From positions 1,550,001-1,614,000 of the forward strand of contig CBDFIW010000003.1 of the NCBI GenBank assembly GCA_965248255.1: a stretch of DNA of 64,000 nucleotides, given 5' to 3'. Shown here in pieces: positions 44,337 to 52,885 of the stretch. A program made the position numbers and the translations under genes. The stretch's first letter is position 1; the number at the start of each line of letters is the position of its first letter. The notes under the pieces were generated by a model that was not told the DNA's origin, did not search any database, and saw only the letters and a list, made by a program, of their open reading frames with translations. The DNA is from JAKZVK01 sp965248255 (GTDB lineage: Bacteria; Acidobacteriota; Terriglobia; Bryobacterales; UBA6623).

Positions 44337-45074
44337 CTACTCGCAGACCACCCCGTCGCCGTCGGCGTCCCGCATGTAGCGGTAAGCCGGGTGGCCGCGC
44401 GGCACGGGCGCGATCCCGTGCTTGCGCGCTTCGGCGCAAGTGATCCGCCCGTTGCCGTTGTCGTCGTAGAGCCGCAGCGGATCGGAGCCCGAAGGCTCGG
44501 AGCGCCGCGCCGCTGGCGGATCATCCGACATCGGAGCGCACTCCTCAACGACCATCTCCGTCGAGCCGCAGGCCGACAACACACGCTCCAGCGCATCGGC
44601 CTCCCGACGGTCGATCGTGAGGCCGTACCGCCGACGCACCTCGACGACGCGGACGGCGAACCAGCAACGATTTTCCGGCGGCAGCCATTCGGCCGCGTCT
44701 GTCGCGACCTTTTGGTGACGGTTTACGGACGAGCTCGCCAAGGTCAGGTTCGCCAAGTCCCGCGCGAAGCGCCGCCGCGTCTCCGCGTCCGCCGCGCACA
44801 GCCCGCTGTCGTGCGCTTCCGATCGCGCCACCATGTGCTCGATGTCAGTCTCGCGAATACTGTTGAAACAGCGGCCGGTATAAGGGCCGTAGACCTTGCC
44901 GATCTCGGCCACGATGCGGGGCTCCACCGATTGCGGATAGGAGTAGTCACTGGCTCGGTAGGGCGAGCAGCGGTGCTCGGGGGCTACGACCAACCCGCGC
45001 CACGGCTCGGCGGATGCGACGCCGGCCCAGGCCAGGGCCGCGCAAACGATGACATGATGCATGGGTTTTCTCAC
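44337..45074 (-). CDS. secreted HNH/DUF1524-like nuclease with Excalibur domain
   Basis: A 245-residue protein with a signal peptide (VIVCAALAWAGVASA). The nuclease part has TDIEHMVARSEAHDSGLC and ANLTLASSSVNRHQK, the His/Asn pattern of DUF1524-type HNH endonucleases. The C terminus (LYDDNGNGRITCAEARKHG and MRDADGDGVVCE) is a calcium-binding Excalibur domain. It would cut nucleic acid outside the cytoplasm. The IS630 copy 2 lies only 17 bases upstream of the start and could have changed its promoter. Confidence 0.8.
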   Translation of the reverse strand: MRKPMHHVIVCAALAWAGVASAEPWRGLVVAPEHRCSPYRASDYSYPQSVEPRIVAEIGKVYGPYTGRCFNSIRETDIEHMVARSEAHDSGLCAADAETRRRFARDLANLTLASSSVNRHQKVATDAAEWLPPENRCWFAVRVVEVRRRYGLTIDRREADALERVLSACGSTEMVVEECAPMSDDPPAARRSEPSGSDPLRLYDDNGNGRITCAEARKHGIAPVPRGHPAYRYMRDADGDGVVCE

Positions 45075-45091
45075 AGTGTCCTACTCGCCTA

Positions 45092-46255
45092 GTGTAGTGC
45101 GTCAAGCAGATTGCACCTTAGGCAGGGCGGCACGTCCGCGCTTGACTTTCTCGAGGATGTCGGAGGCGGTCGCGGTCCAGATGAAGGGCGTGGGATGCCC
45201 GTTGTGCTGGGCGATGTAGTCGTCAATGGCGGCGACGAGCTCGTCCACGCTGCGAAACACGCCGCGGCGCAGGCGCTTGACGGTGAGATCGCGAAAGAAT
45301 CGCTCGACCATGTTCAGCCACGACGCCGAGGTCGGGGTGAAATGAATGTGGAAGCGCGGGTGACGATCGAGCCAACGCTTCACAGCGGCATGCTTGTGGG
45401 TGGCATAGTTGTCCACGATGAGATGAAGCTGTTTGTCCTTGGGAGTGCGGCGGTCAATTAAGCGCAGGAAGCGCAGCCATTCCTGGTGGCTGTGTCGGGG
45501 CATGCACTCGGCGATCACGCTGCCGTCAAGGCTGTTGAGCGCCGCAAACAGGGTGGTCGTGCCGTTGCGCTTGTAATCGTGGGTCATCGTTTGGCCGCGT
45601 CCCTTTTTGAGCGGCAGGCCGGGCTGGGTGCGATCGAGGGCTTGGATTTGGGACTTCTCATCGAGCGAGAGAACCAGAGCATGCTCAGGCGGATTGAGAT
45701 AGAGTCCGACGATGTCGTCGAGTTTCTCGGCGAAACGCGGGTCATTGCTGAGCTTGAAGGTCTTGACGCGGTGGGGCTTGAGGCCATGGGCGCGCCAAAT
45801 CCGTCCCACGGTGGAAGCGCTGACGCCGGCCGCGGCGGCCATGGTGCGGCGGCTCCAGTGGGTGGCGTTGGACGGTTTCTCGCGGGTGGTCTTGTGGATG
45901 ATCTGCTGTACTTTCTGCTTCGAGACGGCAGGTTTACGACCGGGCCGTGGGGCGTCTTTTGCAATGCCGGCGATGCTGCTTTCGAGAAAGCGCGTGCGCC
46001 AGCGGGCCACCAACTGCCGCGAGACACCGAGCTGTGCGGCGATCTGCTTATTCTCGAGACCGTCGGCGGCCAGCAGGACAATCCTGGCTCGCAGGGCGAG
46101 ACGAACGGCGACTTGGCGGCCGCGCGCGTAGCGGTCCAACTGCTTGCATTGCGCTGTGTTCAAAGTTACTGGTTGTGCTCTTCGCATCCCATGCCTCCTG
46201 TTAATAGAGACGATGGGAAGCCAATATAAGTTACATTATTTATGGTGCACTACAC
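45092..46255 (-). mobile_element. IS630-family insertion sequence, copy 2
   Basis: 1,164 bases with the same GTGTAGTGC inverted ends as copy 1, flanked by TA (45090-45091 and 46256-46257). The two copies are in opposite orientation ~20.6 kb apart. The flanks do not rebuild a recognisable gene. Confidence 0.93.
45102..46187 (-). CDS. IS630-family transposase (copy 2)
   Basis: A 361-residue DDE transposase identical to copy 1 except Leu in place of Phe in SDI(L)EKVKRG. The HTH, the two Asp motifs and the Glu motif are all present, and AGGAGG precedes the start, so it is probably functional. Confidence 0.93.
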   Translation of the reverse strand: MRRAQPVTLNTAQCKQLDRYARGRQVAVRLALRARIVLLAADGLENKQIAAQLGVSRQLVARWRTRFLESSIAGIAKDAPRPGRKPAVSKQKVQQIIHKTTREKPSNATHWSRRTMAAAAGVSASTVGRIWRAHGLKPHRVKTFKLSNDPRFAEKLDDIVGLYLNPPEHALVLSLDEKSQIQALDRTQPGLPLKKGRGQTMTHDYKRNGTTTLFAALNSLDGSVIAECMPRHSHQEWLRFLRLIDRRTPKDKQLHLIVDNYATHKHAAVKRWLDRHPRFHIHFTPTSASWLNMVERFFRDLTVKRLRRGVFRSVDELVAAIDDYIAQHNGHPTPFIWTATASDILEKVKRGRAALPKVQSA

Positions 46256-46257
46256 TA

Positions 46258-46489
46258 GGCAGCCTGGCAACGGTCGGTCTCACCATCCTGGTCGCCATGC
46301 GAACGTTGCCGGTCGACGCGCTGGCCTTGGGGCCGGGCGTCGTCGGCATGGTGGCTGCGGCCTGCGCACATAGCCGGGCACGCCTCCTTCCCGTGCGCCG
46401 GCAACAACCGGCATGGCAGTTCTGCCGACGCGTCCCTACCCATCGAACTCAGGGTCTGGGACGACTCTGAGAGGAGCTTGAGGTGAGTC
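46258..46489 (+). other. short stretch between IS630 and the radical SAM gene
   Basis: It holds a plus-strand frame open from the IS edge that reads hydrophobic at first (LATVGLTILVAMRTLPVDAL and LALGPGVVGMVAAACA), possibly the 3' remnant of a membrane protein cut by the insertion. Nothing identifies it further. A Shine-Dalgarno-like GAGGAGCTTGAGG lies before the radical SAM start. Confidence 0.3.
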
Positions 46490-47996
46490 ATGAGAATCGG
46501 ACTGATTGCAATTGCCGGAGTGAAGCTTCAGACGCGCAAGTTCATTGACCTCGGCATTACGCTGCCGCAGTTTGTGAACCGCGGGCGTGTGATTGCCCAA
46601 CTGCCCAGTTTGGCTCTGCTTACGCTTGCCGGGGCGACCCCCGACGAGGTGGACATCGAGTACGTCGAGGTCGATGACGTCACGGCTTTCGTTGAGCGCC
46701 CGCGGATGGACTTCGACCTGGTGGCGCTGTCGACCTACACGGCGCGCGCATTCGACGCTTACCTCGTGGCCGATGCCTACCGCGCACTCGGCGTGCCTGT
46801 GGTCTTCGGCGGCCTCCACGCATCGGTCATGCCGGATGAGGCCGCCCGGCACGCGGATACGGTCGTGGTCGGTGAAGGCGAGCTTACCTGGCCCGAGGTC
46901 GTTCGTGACTTCCAACGCGGCGGTCGGGGGGGGGCTGAAGAAGTTCTATCGCGAGCAGCAGCCGGGGCAATTCGACCTGGCCGAGGCGCCGATGCCGCGA
47001 TTCGACTTGCTGAGGCAAGCGGCCCAGGACGGCAACGGAGCCCACCCCAACACGTCCGTCAGCGGCGAGATTCATCGACTGGGCTCCTGCAACCGCATCA
47101 CGGTCCAAACCACTCGCGGATGCCCTTGGGATTGCCACTTCTGCGCCGCCTCGAAACTGTACGGACCCCGCTACCGCATCAAGCCCGTGGAGAAGGTGCT
47201 CGCGGAGGTGGATGCGGTCCGCGCGTTGTGGCGGCGACCGTTCATCGAGTTCGCGGACGACAACACATTTGTGCACAAGGCTTGGTCCAAGCGGCTACTG
47301 CGGGAGTTGGCGGACCGCAGCATCCGCTACTTCACCGAGACGGACGTTTCGATCGCGGAAGACGAAGAGCTGCTGGACCTGCTCTACCCAAGCGGCTGCC
47401 GCCAGGTCCTGATCGGTTTTGAGTCCCCAAGCGCCTCGAGCCTCGAAGGAATCGATCGCGTCAACTGGAAGGCAACGCAGAGCGTCCGCTATTTGGAGGC
47501 CATTGAAAAGATCCAGAGCCGCGGCGTGAGCGTGTGCGGGTGCTTCATCGTCGGCCTTGACTCGGACACGGTCGACACCTTTGACGAGTTACGGGAGTTC
47601 ATCAACCGATCACGCCTGCTCGAAGTACAGGTCACGATCTTAACGCCATTCCCGGGCACGCGACTGTATCAGCAACTTCTCCAAGAAGACCGCTTGCTGT
47701 ATCCCGGCCAGTGGGACCGCTGCACACTTTTCGACCTCAACTTCCGTCCGCGTGGGATGACGGTCGAACAACTCGAAGACGGCGTGATGCAACTCTGGCG
47801 TGACTGTTGGAACGGGGACGCCCTGGCCGCCCGCAAGGCGCACTACCAGCGTTTGCTCAGGGTGCGGCGTAGTGCTGCCGAGTGTAATGCGGTCCAGCCT
47901 AAGACGGCACAGCACGATACGGCGAATGAATACTTCCCGGTTCCCACGAATGGCGTAGCGACTGACGGCCGGGCCGGCGCTCCTTTCAACCCATAA
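46490..47996 (+). pseudogene. B12-binding radical SAM protein, broken at a nine-G run
   Basis: The two frames together give ~501 residues. The N-terminal part is a cobalamin-binding-like Rossmann domain (MDFDLVALSTYTARAFDAYL, VVFGGLHASVMPDEAARHAD, VVVGEGELTWPEV). The radical SAM core follows with the CxxxCxxC cluster (RGCPWDCHFCAASK), ADDNTFVHKAWSK, and a GFESPSASSLEGIDRVNWK block. The frame breaks at 46926-46934, a G9 run; eight G would restore it. Relatives (BchE/HpnP-type) modify lipids or cofactors by radical methylation or cyclisation. The next gene is a desaturase-like protein eleven bases downstream. Confidence 0.85.
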
Positions 47997-48006
47997 GGAT
48001 CTCCGC

Positions 48007-48795
48007 ATGACTCGCCAACAGACACAGCTCATCAGCCGAGCCGTCATCTGTGCAAGCGGCTCGCTGGCTATCGGGAGCCTTTTTCTCCATCCCGTGAGCC
48101 TCGGTGAATCCATCGTAGACGTGATTGCGCGGAGCTATCTGATGTTCGTCGGCACCGTGATGGCTCACGAGGCGAGCCACGGCCATCTGGGGCGCAGCAA
48201 AGCGGCGAACTATTGGTGGGGCCGCCTGGCGCTGGTCGCGTCGATGACGCCTTACGTCAGCTTCCGAAAGACGCACCATCTGCATCACACCCATACCAAC
48301 ATCCCCGAGAAGGACCCGGACCACTTCGTCAAGTCGCGGACCGCGCTTGAGATCCCATTGCGCGCGGCGCTGATGCCGCACCACTGGTTCTTCTGGCTGC
48401 GGAAGCGAGGGTATATCGGCAAGGGCGACGTGCGCGAGCTGGTGTGGAACTATCTCTTGATTGGCGCTGTGTACTCGGCGTTACTGGCGTTCGTCGGTCC
48501 CGCACGGCTTCTTGGGGGCATGGCGCCCGCGCTGATCGCGGAGTCAACTTTGCTTTGGTACGTGTTTGCACTGAAGACCCACGAGGGATTCTCCACCGGC
48601 TCGCCGGAGTCGCGGTCGCACAACTACTACGGCCGTCTCATGTACTGGTTCTCCTTCGGGCTCTCCATGCACCGCGCTCACCACCTAGAGCCGCAACTGA
48701 CCTGGCTCGACCTCCGAAGCCACGTTCGGCCAGGGCCCGGCGGGCGCCGATGGTGGCTCCCGCGACGGGATGTTCGTCTGGACGTGTCCGCCTAG
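48007..48795 (+). CDS. fatty acid desaturase/hydroxylase-like membrane protein
   Basis: A 262-residue diiron membrane enzyme. The three histidine motifs are present: HEASHGH (near residue 56), HHLHHTHTN (near residue 91) and MHRAHH (near residue 222). Four or so hydrophobic helices separate them. The last ~30 residues (from LDLRSHVRP) are atypically charged, so the 3' end may have shifted frame. It follows the radical SAM gene closely, suggesting a joint lipid or carotenoid modification step (inference). Confidence 0.8.
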   Translation: MTRQQTQLISRAVICASGSLAIGSLFLHPVSLGESIVDVIARSYLMFVGTVMAHEASHGHLGRSKAANYWWGRLALVASMTPYVSFRKTHHLHHTHTNIPEKDPDHFVKSRTALEIPLRAALMPHHWFFWLRKRGYIGKGDVRELVWNYLLIGAVYSALLAFVGPARLLGGMAPALIAESTLLWYVFALKTHEGFSTGSPESRSHNYYGRLMYWFSFGLSMHRAHHLEPQLTWLDLRSHVRPGPGGRRWWLPRRDVRLDVSA

Positions 48796-49208
48796 AGAGG
48801 CGATGGGCTGCCAGGTAAGTCGAACTTTTTGGGAGCCGACGCGACGTTGCCATGACCATGCCACGCAGCGTACGCCAACTGCGGGACGTATTCCCACAGG
48901 ACAGGACGAGAACGTCTTCCAGCAACGAGCTGTTCAGCGCAGAATTGCCTGGAACTCGGTCAATCGCTGGAAGGATCAGCCCGCCGCCTTTGTATCTTTG
49001 GAAGCACTCTTCTTGTGCCTCCGAGGCCTCTTCTCCCACTCACGAATGGCGCCACAGAGTTGGTTGACTCACAGTGTTTATTGGGGTCGGATACCCCTCG
49101 CGTCTTCGAGGCCCCGATCACCGCCAGGGCACGTCCCCTGCAGGCGTCACCCCTGATCGAGGCCGAGCCATGCGGGCCTGACGATCCTGCTACCCTTGAC
49201 CCGCGCCG
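48796..49208. other. intergenic region without recognised gene
   Basis: About 410 bases. A plus-strand frame (48770-49156) continues past the desaturase end in another phase but shows no domain. No clear promoter, terminator or repeat was recognised. Confidence 0.4.
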
Positions 49209-50051
49209 GTGGATGCTCACGTCATCGCTCTCATTCTTCTCTCCGCCCTGCTTCATGCGAGCTGGAACGCTCTGGTCAAGAGGCAGGGAGATCCCCTCAT
49301 CGTTCTGGCGTCGATCGCCGCCTGGGCCGGGGCCCTTGCTCTGCCCTTGTTACTGATCCTGCCGCTTCCATCGTCCCGGGCATGGCCCTATCTTCTCGTG
49401 TCGGTTGTCTTCCATACGGGATACAACGTGTTCCTCTTCACCGCTTACCGGCACGGCGATTTGGGCCAGGTCTATCCGATCGCTCGCGGTACGGCGCCGC
49501 TAGTGGTTGCGGTGGCGTCGCCCTGGATAGCGGCAGAGACTCCGACGGCAGGGACCCTTGGTGGGGTTCTGCTCATCACGGCCGGCGTAGGCAGCTTGGC
49601 CCTTCGTGGCCGAGGGCCTGTTCGGGAACGCCGTCGGCCGGTTGGCTATTCCCTGATCGCGGCGCTGTTCATCGCCGCCTACACGACGATGGACGGCCTG
49701 GGCGCCCGGTTGGCAGGGACGCCCCACAGTTACACAGCGTGGCTTTTTGTTCTCGACGGGATCACGGTCGCGGCGATCGCTGGGGGGATACGCGGGGCCG
49801 CCACCTTGGATTGGACGCGGGAAAACTGGCGTTCCGGCCTGGCCGGCGGAACGATGTCTCTCATTGCTTACGGCATGGTCATCTGGGCGCTGACGCTGGG
49901 AGCGTTGGCGCCGGTGGCGGCCTTGCGCGAGACGGGGGTGATCTTTGCCGCAGCTCTTTCGTCGCTGGTGTTGAAGGAGCGGTTCGGGGCTCGCCGGCTT
50001 GCGGCCGCGTGTATCGTGGCCGCCGGCGCCGTTCTGTTGCGCCTGGCGTGA
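49209..50051 (+). CDS. EamA/DMT-family transporter
   Basis: A 280-residue membrane protein with two five-helix halves: IALILLSALLHASWNALVK, VYPIARGTAPLVVAVASPWI in the first half, and GMVIWALTLGALAPVAALRE then SLVLKERFGARRLAAACIV at the end of the second. The RET and KER signatures are typical for EamA exporters of metabolites such as amino acids or nucleotide derivatives. The substrate is unknown. Confidence 0.85.
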   Translation: MDAHVIALILLSALLHASWNALVKRQGDPLIVLASIAAWAGALALPLLLILPLPSSRAWPYLLVSVVFHTGYNVFLFTAYRHGDLGQVYPIARGTAPLVVAVASPWIAAETPTAGTLGGVLLITAGVGSLALRGRGPVRERRRPVGYSLIAALFIAAYTTMDGLGARLAGTPHSYTAWLFVLDGITVAAIAGGIRGAATLDWTRENWRSGLAGGTMSLIAYGMVIWALTLGALAPVAALRETGVIFAAALSSLVLKERFGARRLAAACIVAAGAVLLRLA

Positions 50052-50441
50052 CACCAACGCGGTGAGTACGAGCAGGCGATGATCCGAGAGCTGGGGATCT
50101 TCAGCCAAGCTTGTGCCGGGATCGTCCCGCCTGGATGCGAGCGCGGAGCGAAGCCCGTTGCCCGGCAGTCTAGCTCACCCCTCGCTGGCGAACCCCCTTA
50201 TTTCATCTCGGCAGCCGAGCCACCCTCGAGGGCTCTGCAGATCCTTGCTAGCCGGAGTCGATTCCGAGACTTGGGGCGCGGCAACCGTACACCTTCACAC
50301 TAACCCGGGTCTCGGGTCCGAATGTAATATTTATCACCTTGCCGTAACCCTCACCGCTAAACACTTTCCGCTGTTCGTGCGTCATAGAACAATGACAAGA
50401 CATCGGCGGCCGCCGCGTCACATTCCCAAAGGAGACCCCAC
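50052..50441. other. intergenic region upstream of the squalene-cyclase-repeat pair
   Basis: About 390 bases. An AT-rich AATGTAATATTTATC segment (50321-50335) is the likeliest -10 area for the downstream pair, but I cannot place a good -35. AAAGGAG (50429-50435) serves as ribosome binding site for the gene at 50442. Nothing else was recognised. Confidence 0.4.
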
Positions 50442-51692
50442 ATGAGATCACTATGGATTAGTGCGGCTGCGGCCGTGATACTCACCTTCGGCTGGACGGC
50501 CTTCGGCCCTGACACCGTTCACGGTGATAGCGTTAAGCCCAAACAGGCGAAACTACAGCAGTCCGACACACCCGAGAAAACACAAAAGCCCACCCGCTCA
50601 CCCGAAGAAGCGCTGAAGACCGGCCTCAACTGGCTCGTCTCCGTGCAAGGCCAAAACGGCGGTTGGGGGCAGGATGGCGGCGAGACCTCGTTTGTCCGCC
50701 AAGCTGAGCGCCTCGAGACCAATGGCAACGACGTGGCGAACACCGCTGTGGCCGTCCTGGCCCTGGTACGCGCCGGACATACAGCCACCGCCGGCCGGCA
50801 CCAAAAAGCTGTAAAGGAAGCGGTCGATTTCATCTTGGGGCACGTCGAGAAGAGCCCCGACGAAGGCTTGGCTGTCACCGCAATCACCGGCACGCAGATC
50901 CAGCGCAAGTTGGGTCCAAAGATCGACACCTTCCTTACTTCAATGCTTCTCAGCGAGATGGGCGGCGAGATGGGCGACCCGGAGTCGAACGAGCGCGTGC
51001 GGCTGGCGCTGGAGAAATGCGTCCGCAAGATCGAGGACAACCAACAAAAGGACGGCAGTTGGAACCTGAGCGGCGGCTGGGCGCCGATCCTCGGCACGTC
51101 GATGGCTTCGCGTAGTCTCTTTGAAGCGAAACGGAAGGGCGTGGCGGTGAGCGAGATGGCGCTGGCCAGGGTGGACGATTATACAAAGAAATCCACTGAG
51201 ACCACCTCCGGCCCCGATCGCACGGCCGGTGACATCCTGGGCTCGGCGGGCATTGCAGGCGGGCGAGCCACCTACGCTCGTCCTGCCGCGGACGCCTCGT
51301 CCGCCGGCGTCGCGCTCTACAAGGGAGCCCAGGTGTTGGAGCAGCTCAGCCGTACCGAGGGCGACCGCAGACGGAATGCCAAGGAAATCGCAGCGGTCAC
51401 CAAAGAGCTGTCCAACGACCGCTTCGTGCGTGGCTTCGGCTCGATGGGCGGCGAGGAATTCTTCTCCTACCTCAACATCAGCGACAGCCTGCGCCGTACC
51501 AGTGGCAAAGAGTGGGAAGAGTGGAACGGCAACATCAAGACGCAGCTCGTGCGGTTGCAAAACCATGATGGTTCGTGGGCCGGGCATCACTGCATCACGG
51601 GCCGGGTCGCTGTGACGAGTGCCGCGATCTTGACCATGCTGGTTGACCGCGACGGTGCCGGCGAATCTGGCCCGTCGCCTTCGGACGGATAG
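50442..51692 (+). CDS. exported protein with squalene-cyclase/prenyltransferase-type repeats
   Basis: A 416-residue protein with a signal peptide (LWISAAAAVILTFGWTAFG) and alpha-alpha barrel repeats of the prenyltransferase/squalene oxidase type: LNWLVSVQGQNGGWGQDGG, IEDNQQKDGSWNLSGG and LQNHDGSWAGHHCI, each with the QxxxGxW-like signature. No DxDD cyclase motif was seen, so it is probably a binding or peptide-modifying relative rather than a cyclase. The next gene begins five bases after its stop and carries the same repeat class. Confidence 0.75.
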   Translation: MRSLWISAAAAVILTFGWTAFGPDTVHGDSVKPKQAKLQQSDTPEKTQKPTRSPEEALKTGLNWLVSVQGQNGGWGQDGGETSFVRQAERLETNGNDVANTAVAVLALVRAGHTATAGRHQKAVKEAVDFILGHVEKSPDEGLAVTAITGTQIQRKLGPKIDTFLTSMLLSEMGGEMGDPESNERVRLALEKCVRKIEDNQQKDGSWNLSGGWAPILGTSMASRSLFEAKRKGVAVSEMALARVDDYTKKSTETTSGPDRTAGDILGSAGIAGGRATYARPAADASSAGVALYKGAQVLEQLSRTEGDRRRNAKEIAAVTKELSNDRFVRGFGSMGGEEFFSYLNISDSLRRTSGKEWEEWNGNIKTQLVRLQNHDGSWAGHHCITGRVAVTSAAILTMLVDRDGAGESGPSPSDG

Positions 51693-51697
51693 GCCAC

Positions 51698-52882
51698 ATG
51701 GCAACGTCCCAGTTCCCGGGGCATCGGCCGATTGATGCCCCGGTCTCCCGCCGCGGTTTTGTCGCGGCCGCATTGCTTGCCGGGGCCGGCTGCACCGGGG
51801 CGTTCTCTCGACTCGGCTTCCTGGTCGATCCCGATCGGGACGCTCGCGAATCACTCAGCCGGGCGGCCCAGTACCTCTGGAGTAAGCAGGCGGACGATGG
51901 CGGCTGGCACAGCGCTCACTACGGCCTGCTGCGGTCGGGTCAGTCGCTCACGCCATTCGTCGTCGACGCATTGATGCAAGTGCCGCAAGACACGTACCGA
52001 CCCCCTCGAAAGAAGGTGATCCAAGCCGTTTCGTTCATCCAGCACCATGTCGACAACGAGGGCGCCCTGGGACGTATGGACTCTTCCCTGCCCGACTACC
52101 CCAACTACGCCACCGCGCTTGCCCTCAAAGCGCTGTCGCGCGTATCGCTTCCAAACCGGCTCATCAACATCGCTCCGATGGTCGCCTACCTTCGGCGTCA
52201 GCAGTTCACCGAAGAGAACGGTTGGCATCCTGACGACGCAGCCTACGGGGCTTGGGGCATGGGCGGGGACGTGCGCACGCCGCCGAACGCCGGGCACGTC
52301 GATCTGTCGATGACACGGCACGTCCTCCAGGCATTGGAGGTGATGGGAGTTCGGGCCGATGCCCCGGCGATGCGCAAGGCGCGTGTCTACGTCGAGCGCT
52401 GCCACAACTACGATTCCGGCAAACCGGGCCGGCTGGACGGCGGTTTCTACTTCTCCACTGTCGTTCTCGACGCCAACAAGGCCGGTGAGGACGGCGACCG
52501 CTTTCGCAGCTATGGCACGGCCACGGCGGACGGTATTTTGTGTCTGTTGGCGTTAGGGGGTGACGCTGCGGACAAACGCGTGCAGGCGGCGGCTCGCTGG
52601 CTGACAGCTCACCATCGGCCGGACGGAGCGACCGGGTTTCGGGGCGAGGCTTATCGCCGTTGGCCCCAAGGGCTGCGGTACTACTACGCCGCCGCCGGCA
52701 GCGAAGCGCTGCGACGACTCGGCACTGTGCTGGGACCGACTACCGGCACATCACTTGCACCACTGCAGCGTCCCGACGGAAGCTGGTCGAACCCCGAGGA
52801 CCTCGTCAAAGAGGATGACCCGCTGATCGCGACACCGTTTGCGATCAAAGCGTTCGTTCATGAGATGGGAAGCGCGGCGTAA
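51698..52882 (+). CDS. Tat-exported squalene-cyclase-repeat lipoprotein
   Basis: A 394-residue protein with a Tat motif and lipobox (SRRGFVAAALLAGAGC) followed by repeats: AAQYLWSKQADDGGWHSAHY, LRRQQFTEENGWHP, GADAPAMRK and LQRPDGSWSNPED. The fold is an alpha-alpha barrel as in the upstream gene. Its YYAAAGSEALRRLG helix and FAIKAFVHE end are typical of these repeats. Both proteins would act in the envelope, possibly as a pair; their substrate is unknown. Confidence 0.75.
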   Translation: MATSQFPGHRPIDAPVSRRGFVAAALLAGAGCTGAFSRLGFLVDPDRDARESLSRAAQYLWSKQADDGGWHSAHYGLLRSGQSLTPFVVDALMQVPQDTYRPPRKKVIQAVSFIQHHVDNEGALGRMDSSLPDYPNYATALALKALSRVSLPNRLINIAPMVAYLRRQQFTEENGWHPDDAAYGAWGMGGDVRTPPNAGHVDLSMTRHVLQALEVMGVRADAPAMRKARVYVERCHNYDSGKPGRLDGGFYFSTVVLDANKAGEDGDRFRSYGTATADGILCLLALGGDAADKRVQAAARWLTAHHRPDGATGFRGEAYRRWPQGLRYYYAAAGSEALRRLGTVLGPTTGTSLAPLQRPDGSWSNPEDLVKEDDPLIATPFAIKAFVHEMGSAA

Positions 52883-52885
52883 GCA

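Noticed and set aside
45486..46229. Long frames antisense to both IS630 transposases
   Set aside because: They are identical shadows of the transposase in both copies, caused by the G+C-rich codon usage.
23345..46255. Inversion between the two IS630 copies has already occurred
   Set aside because: Copy 1 still has both halves of the PQQ gene in the correct order with matching TA flanks, so the left junction is original.
46258..46489. Missing 5' half of the ion channel gene at the right side of the prophage
   Set aside because: The translated sequence on either strand shows no voltage sensor or pore helix; only a short hydrophobic stretch of another type was seen.
48770..49156. Separate gene after the desaturase
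   Set aside because: No start signal of quality, no domain, and composition like non-coding sequence. It may only reflect a frameshift near the desaturase end.
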